Origin: Cylindrodendrum hubeiense
Taxonomy: Eukaryota; Ascomycota; Sordariomycetes; Hypocreales; Nectriaceae
Assembly: GCA_014621425.1 (NCBI GenBank)
Contig: JAANBB010000153.1
Location: forward strand, 17,072-81,071
DNA length: 64,000 nt
Direction: 5' to 3'
The notes below the pieces were generated by a model. That model saw only the letters and a list, made by a program, of their open reading frames with translations, was not told where the DNA came from and did no database searches. The translations under genes and the position numbers were made by a program. This document shows, piece by piece, positions 58,690 to 64,000 of the stretch (positions within the stretch are counted from its first letter, which is position 1; the number at the start of each line of letters is the position of its first letter).

Positions 58690-59867
58690 GACAGATCTAG
58701 AGACTAGGCGCTGCAGGCGACGGAGGGAACCGATGGGGGTACCTAGCGATGAGGTAGTGGGACAAAGCCAGCGACTTTTCGCCTTGGAGGGTATGAGGAA
58801 CGATGCAAGGATGTCCTCATCCGGGTGGGAGTGTGACGGCACAAAAGCGGCGGGCGGCGGGCGGCGGTAGACTCCACGGACCCCGTTGCAGGTCCGGTTC
58901 GGTGGTGAGGCCGAAACAGCGGCGGCGATGGTTGGCAGATTGCTTGCCGGCAGCTTCGGGAGGCCACAGGGTTGGTGGCTATCAGTGGGAACTTTGGGAG
59001 GCAGTCTCGTTCCAGAGGGTCAACCAGGCTGAGGGGTGTTGTTTCGAAGCTGGTCAATGCGGCGGCGGCACGACACGACACGACACGATGGGGAAACGGG
59101 CGGCGCGTGAGCAGTGAGCACTGTGAGGAGGAGATAGGTCGCGATATATGGCCGGTGTATTAGTCGACGGGGTCGCGGCCAAATACGGGCGGAAGACGCG
59201 GCCAGGCGAAGTGATCAGTGGAGCCGAGTAGCGGGAACCAGGCGGGTGAAGATCGAGATATGATCTGAGCCAGGAATGTGTCAGGGCACTGAAGGATAAA
59301 TGCGAGTACCCTGGAGACTCGGGGCGTCGGCACGGATATCCTGCTTGGCGGGAGAGATGATTGTTCAACGATGTGTGGCGGAGACGAGGGTAAGATGGGT
59401 GTGAATGTTTGAGGTGTGATATAAGATAGGTAGGTACGGAGTAGATAGGCAGCAGGTATAATACAGGCAGCAGTGGTTCGCAATTATGGATGTGTTTCAA
59501 ACCGCTCACTTCCTCGGTTCAAAGACAAGAGCGGGATTGATAGAGACAGAGAAAGAGAGAGGCGACCGTCGTCCTGGTATCGAGGATGAGAATTCTAGGT
59601 AGATGTGTTAAGCATGCAGATATGAAATACGGATGGAGAGTAGCTTGGTGAGGAGGATTGAGTTAAGGTGTAACGGCGAGAAATGGTGGGGGATGAATCG
59701 AGTTGGAGAGTTGGGGCGAGGAAGCCAAGTGGGGGAAGGTGCGAAGGGGCCGAGGGGTCGAGGGGTTCGAGGGGACAAGGCGCCTGCCCACGCCGGCAGG
59801 TGGACAGATAGACAGGTGGACGGACAGGCAGGTGGACAGACAGGTGGGGTAAGTGCTTGCACGCGCC

Positions 59868-59902
59868 TGTGCCAGATGTGCCAGATGTGCCAGATGTGCC
59901 AG
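59868..59902. repeat. 9-base tandem repeat TGTGCCAGA, almost four copies
   Basis: Three perfect copies and one eight-base partial copy, just after a stretch of imperfect ACAGGTGG repeats. It is a minisatellite-like array without coding meaning. Confidence 0.85.
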
Positions 59903-60190
59903 CCTTAATAAAGCACTATCATGCCTTAATTGACTAGTCTGGTGGCATGTACAGGCCGTGCGGCCAAATGACAGCCAGCATAATAATTGCGAATAAGGCA
60001 CTCTCCGGTCAGCAGGCAGGCATCTGCCTACATGACCTACCTCGGTAAATAGCGGCATTGGGGGGGACAGGATAGTGTATGGTCGCGGAAGGAAGGGTAT
60101 CCTGGCTCTTAGTTGCTGTCAGGCAGAGAGGAGGTATGGGCTTTTGCAACATGTACTTTATCCCGCCTGATGGTGGTGTTGGGTGCTGGG

Positions 60191-60218
60191 TGTTGGTTGT
60201 TGGTTGTTGGTTGTTGGT
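60191..60218. repeat. 7-base tandem repeat TGTTGGT, four copies
   Basis: Four perfect copies in gene-free sequence, flanked on the left by degenerate copies (GGTGTTGGGTGCTGGG). Likely a simple slippage repeat. Confidence 0.85.
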
Positions 60219-63200
60219 TCAGCCGGGGTGCACTGAAACGGCGACCAGAAACCGCCCTGAAACATGCCACTAAACGCCTAATCGAACCGCCCGGACGACA
60301 ACCCGCCGCCCGGACGTTACGTACACTAAAACTATAGGGCCGAGAATAGTCAACCTCAAGGGTTATCAACCAACCGCATTCGGTTATCTATATCTACGCA
60401 ATGGATAGGACGAGTATGTAATATGGATCGTAACTTGAACCTTGGGGTTATTGCCCTCCCCTTTCTGAGATTTTGGTGCAACGGAGGGCTATGGGCGTGA
60501 GTACCCACCTACATTACGAACAAGTCACTGATGTCTTGGAGACTTGAAAAATATTCCCTAATCAGTAGCGACTCCCGGATGTTCGGCTGTTTCGCGGCGA
60601 GGTTACAGTGGGTTATCCTCCCTAGGGTGACTGTTGTCCGGAGCAGACGGGGGCTCTTGCGCCCAAGTCACTAGACAATACCACAGAGACTCAGGCTGTG
60701 GACGCCCCGAGCTCCCCTACTTGGGTACCGATGCGCCAAGACTTGCCATGTGGCTATGGAAAGATATTCGCTGTTGCAATTGGATCGGTAGTTGAAGTGG
60801 CTTCAGTGGAATGGAGGTGGATGGGGCAGAATAGTCGGAAGCGTGGAAGAATGACCCGGTGGCAAACCAACTGTACAAGGCCGATTCAGGTATGGGAATG
60901 GCTCGGCAGTGCTGTCCTCGTTTTTTCATGTTATCGCCGTTGCAGCTCTGCTGCTGGTAAAGACGGTGGCGCAGACCGCGGTGGTGGAGCTGATTCCGCC
61001 GGGTTGAAGTTTGCCGAAAACAGGCCAACGCTCCGGGGCCAAGGTGCTCCATCACTCCTTCGTAGATGGATCTAGATCGTTTTTCCGGCATGCTAGCCTT
61101 TGCCATCTGCAAACAGTGACCTTGCTGCTCACTTTTGTTCAAGTGATTCCCCCGTGACATCCTAGTGAATGCATCTATATGTTGTGTAAGTTCTCTGCGG
61201 ATCCTTCATAGCGCGCTCTGGCGGTGTGGTTTCTTTTCCTGACTGTTCCTTCCGTGGCATTCGCACCTGCCTACTTTCCCTGGAAGAGGCACTGCCCGGC
61301 CAGACCCAAGGCCACCCTCCACCCGCTCCTCCCGTTATTGTTGTTGTTGGTCGAGCCAACAAACTTATGACTTACTGAAAACGAACGAGAACAACAAGGC
61401 CTTCATCCAGGCATCATCACAGCCTCATCACCGTTGTCGTCAACCCGACAACAACAACAAAACAACAAATGCCCACCCGGACATGATGAATTGCCGTGGC
61501 ATAATCGCCGCCAGCTTGCCGGACTCACGAACGAACTCACGACCCCACCTCGCCGCTGGCTTCATGCGCGGATCGACGTCCCTGCCGCTGCAGCACCCGC
61601 TGCACCTACAACTGCGCCCTCACACTCTCTTCATCATTTTCACCCGGGTGCAGGAGCAGCAGCAGACCCAGCCAGCGATGACACAGCATGGTGATTGCGT
61701 TGTTGTCGATACCAGCATCATTATGCAACATGCGGTACTACAAGTCTGCAAGTCTGTAACTCAACCAGCCCCTCGCATTCACTGACGTAGCGTTCTGCAC
61801 TCGATTCTTTTGCAACCAAGGTACCTCCCTACCCATCTATCTCACGGGCATCCACATGTGCATCCGGAAAGGATTAGAGAGGCAGCCCGCTGGCATCGTA
61901 TCGCATCACACCAAATCACATCACATCGCATGTCGCGGTCTCCCGTGGTCTCGTCGCCGCCCCGTGACAGTGACGGTGACGTGTAAATGGAGTCCACCCC
62001 GAAACTCTGCGGCCGTCTCGTCAGGCCCAAGGCTAAAGACTCAAGGCCTAATGTCAAGAGGCCCCGGATCCAGGCTATAGCCCCATGCCCTAGGCCCTAG
62101 GCTGTAGGATCTTAGGTTTAGGGCCCCATATCGAGTGACGGGCCCGCGATGCATCGCATGTTGCACTTTTTCTTGTGGCTCTCGTCTTTTCTCCATCACT
62201 GCCTCGTCTCGCATCGCCCCGTCACGCGTCTCCTCTCCCTCCCCCCATCACGTATAGCCTCCGGGGAAAGGCTGCGAGCGGCCCATTGGGTGACCCATTG
62301 GGTGGTCTGGTCGGCGGACAGCAAACCTGCATTCTCCCATGCCTCCTCTTCCGCAGCAGTGACCTGTGCCTCGATCTAGCAGCCATTGGGCCTCAACGAT
62401 CCTGGCCTCCCTGGCAATCATCAGGCTGAGCAGCAGCCTGGCCTGGGTGCTCTGCGTTGGGCCAAAGTTGGCGAATGTCGTTGCCCTTTTCGGTTGATTC
62501 CGCCGCTCAAATTTGACCACCCCGACCGTCATTGCTATCACCGATGCACCGCGCCTCGGCCGAAGCGTATGGCACACATACGACAGCACTGCCCGTACCT
62601 TTTTGGCATCTCGTTGACGCCTTCCAGCCTGCAGGTCCTGAAGGCCCTGACGGGGGCAGCTCCATAGCCGCGCTCCACTTGTGACTTGACGGCCTTGCAT
62701 GTAGGCCACGGCCAGTCTCCATGGAGTCGTGGCACGGGGCCATGACACGATATCTGAGCGCCTCGCAGCAGCCTTGTTTCTGCCGCCGCTTCATGCAACA
62801 TTTCTCGCCGGCTTTGCCTGTCAAACGCCATGCGTGCGCCAGGCTCCCGCTCGTGTCCCTGTCTGGTTACGGACTGCCGCCACCCTGCGCCAGAAAACCA
62901 TGATGGACGCCTCTGTCCCATGTTTCACGGCTGGAAGGTTTCCCACTCCATAGCGGGCGTGGTGTGGTCAGGTTGGGTCGGGTCCATCGTCAGTTTGCTC
63001 ACTCAGTGCACACTTCGAGTTGCGCGCCGTCGCCCTTGCTTGGCCTCCCAGGATGGCTACGCTTGGTGATCCTGGCACCCAGCCAATCATGACGGCAAAG
63101 AGCCGCCCATGCGGCGACAACGGAAACACGTCTGCCGCACGGGAAGACCCAGCCTCAACCCGCTTCAGCCCGCCCCAGCCCCTGGTCCGGTTCCTTGTCA

Positions 63201-64000
63201 CTTGTCTCCCCCACACGACTGGGGCGCTGCGATTCGACGGCGTCGTCCTGTCTCGGGCGACGGGCACGGGACTGGGATTGGGGCTGTAACTGGAAGTGGA
63301 TCCGTCGTCGACCTGCGACCGCTGGCGCGCGGGTTTCTTTCAGGACTCCGACGACGCGCCTCGGGCCATCCTGGACGGCGAATAGCGCTTTACACTCGAG
63401 CTTGACAGTGTCTGGGCTGGCCAATTGACAATCCCCATGTGCTTGTAGGCTCGTGGAAGAGATCGGGTTGCCCCATTGGCCCCAGGTACGATCGGACGCT
63501 TCCGCCCCGTTACTCACGAACAGGCTTCATGCAGCGCTTCCCAGACACATGATTTACGTACAGCAACCCAGGAATCCGGTTCAAGTTGGAACCCGTCAAA
63601 CCTGGGTCACTCAATAGGCCTGAGGCTTATTGGGCGCTGGCTGTTGCGGAATTTTCTAGCCCGTCTCCATTCGGCCGTAGCGCGTCTCTGCGCCTTGACG
63701 TCGTTATGTACGTGCTTGGCCTTCTCGTCATGGAAGGCCGAATCTGGGCCTTGTCCTTGCAATTGAGCCGCGCTGCTGCTTCGCTAGCCCCTGGCTCCGG
63801 GCCCTGCGTGAAGAAAGATTGCTGATCCTTCCCCGGGCTCTGTGCGGCTGTGCGCTGTGCCCTGGCATGAGCCCCTCGTTTCTCGTTTCTCGTCTCTCGT
63901 GTCTCGTTCCTGGACGGTGCTTGGCCGGGCGTGCCGAACCACTGTCGGCTTCCGTGCCGCCCCCGTCCCGTCTCCGTCATGGCCATGGTTGCTTCGCAGA

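Larger units (their letters stand above)
58690..64000. other. 5.3 kb without a recognisable gene
   Basis: Open frames on both strands are short, with no domain, no splice-consistent extension and no clear codon bias. The interval contains small tandem repeats at 59868 and 60191, and imperfect GGTGGACAGA units near 59800-59848. It may be the long upstream region of a gene beyond the window's right edge. Confidence 0.5.

Noticed and set aside
59800..59902. Possible CRISPR-like or attachment-site repeat array
   Set aside because: Units are 8-9 bases without spacers in a fungal nuclear genome; it is a simple minisatellite.
62030..62125. Telomere-like TTAGGG motif and CCCTAGGCC repeats
   Set aside because: There is only a single TTAGGG and short palindromic CCTAGG units. 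No tandem array is present.
63570..63600. tRNA B-box-like GGTTCAAGT sequence
   Set aside because: No matching A box or acceptor stem could be folded around it; similar GAATCC/TTCGAA fragments near 1040 and 41630 also failed.

Overview
The window is nuclear DNA of a filamentous ascomycete (Pezizomycotina). Genes carry short introns (about 50-155 nt) with GTAAGT/GTGAGT-type donors and CTRAY-like branch points. Coding frames favour C-ending codons, promoters have long pyrimidine-rich leaders, and the gene set includes a fungal siderophore synthetase, a Zn2Cys6 regulator and a Gig2-like protein. A Sordariomycete, perhaps Hypocreales, is my best guess, from general resemblance only.

Left part (1-9.3 kb): 3.6 kb without a recognisable gene, then a choline-oxidase-like GMC oxidoreductase whose frame is broken by a one-base deletion, then a DUF1479/Gig2-like protein whose 5' end is unresolved.

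Centre (9.5-33.7 kb): a hydroxamate siderophore locus. On the minus strand lies a three-exon, about 4854-residue synthetase of the SidC/NPS2 ferricrocin type (A-T-C, A-T-C, T-C, A-T-C, T-C, T-C). Divergent from it on the plus strand is an L-ornithine N5-monooxygenase (SidA type), which makes the N5-hydroxyornithine from which the siderophore is built; its reading frame is also interrupted. Between their start codons is a 7.8 kb gene-free interval. It holds four perfect copies of ATCWGATAA, the site of the iron-sensing GATA repressor SreA/Urbs1/SRE. Three of them sit within 33 bp. This explains how iron could control both genes together.

Right of the locus (35.5-43.6 kb): a Zn2Cys6 transcription factor, a Nudix + eIF2B-like fusion protein, and a Dal5-type MFS permease. 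From 43.6 to 58.7 kb is a dense housekeeping block: Urn1-like WW/FF splicing factor, PAP2 lipid phosphatase, proteasome subunit alpha-3 (Pre9), Bye1-like PHD/TFIIS/SPOC protein, a 56-residue Cys-rich peptide gene, Mediator subunit Med7, a ZNF830-like zinc-finger protein and an F-box protein. Several pairs are divergent with shared promoters or convergent with short gaps. From 58.7 to 64 kb I see no gene, only short tandem repeats.

Exon boundaries were set by hand from splice signals and checked by requiring the joined exons to stay in frame. Protein family calls come from motif recognition, not a database search. Two clear frame breaks in otherwise well-conserved genes may be assembly errors or real mutations; the sequence alone does not decide.
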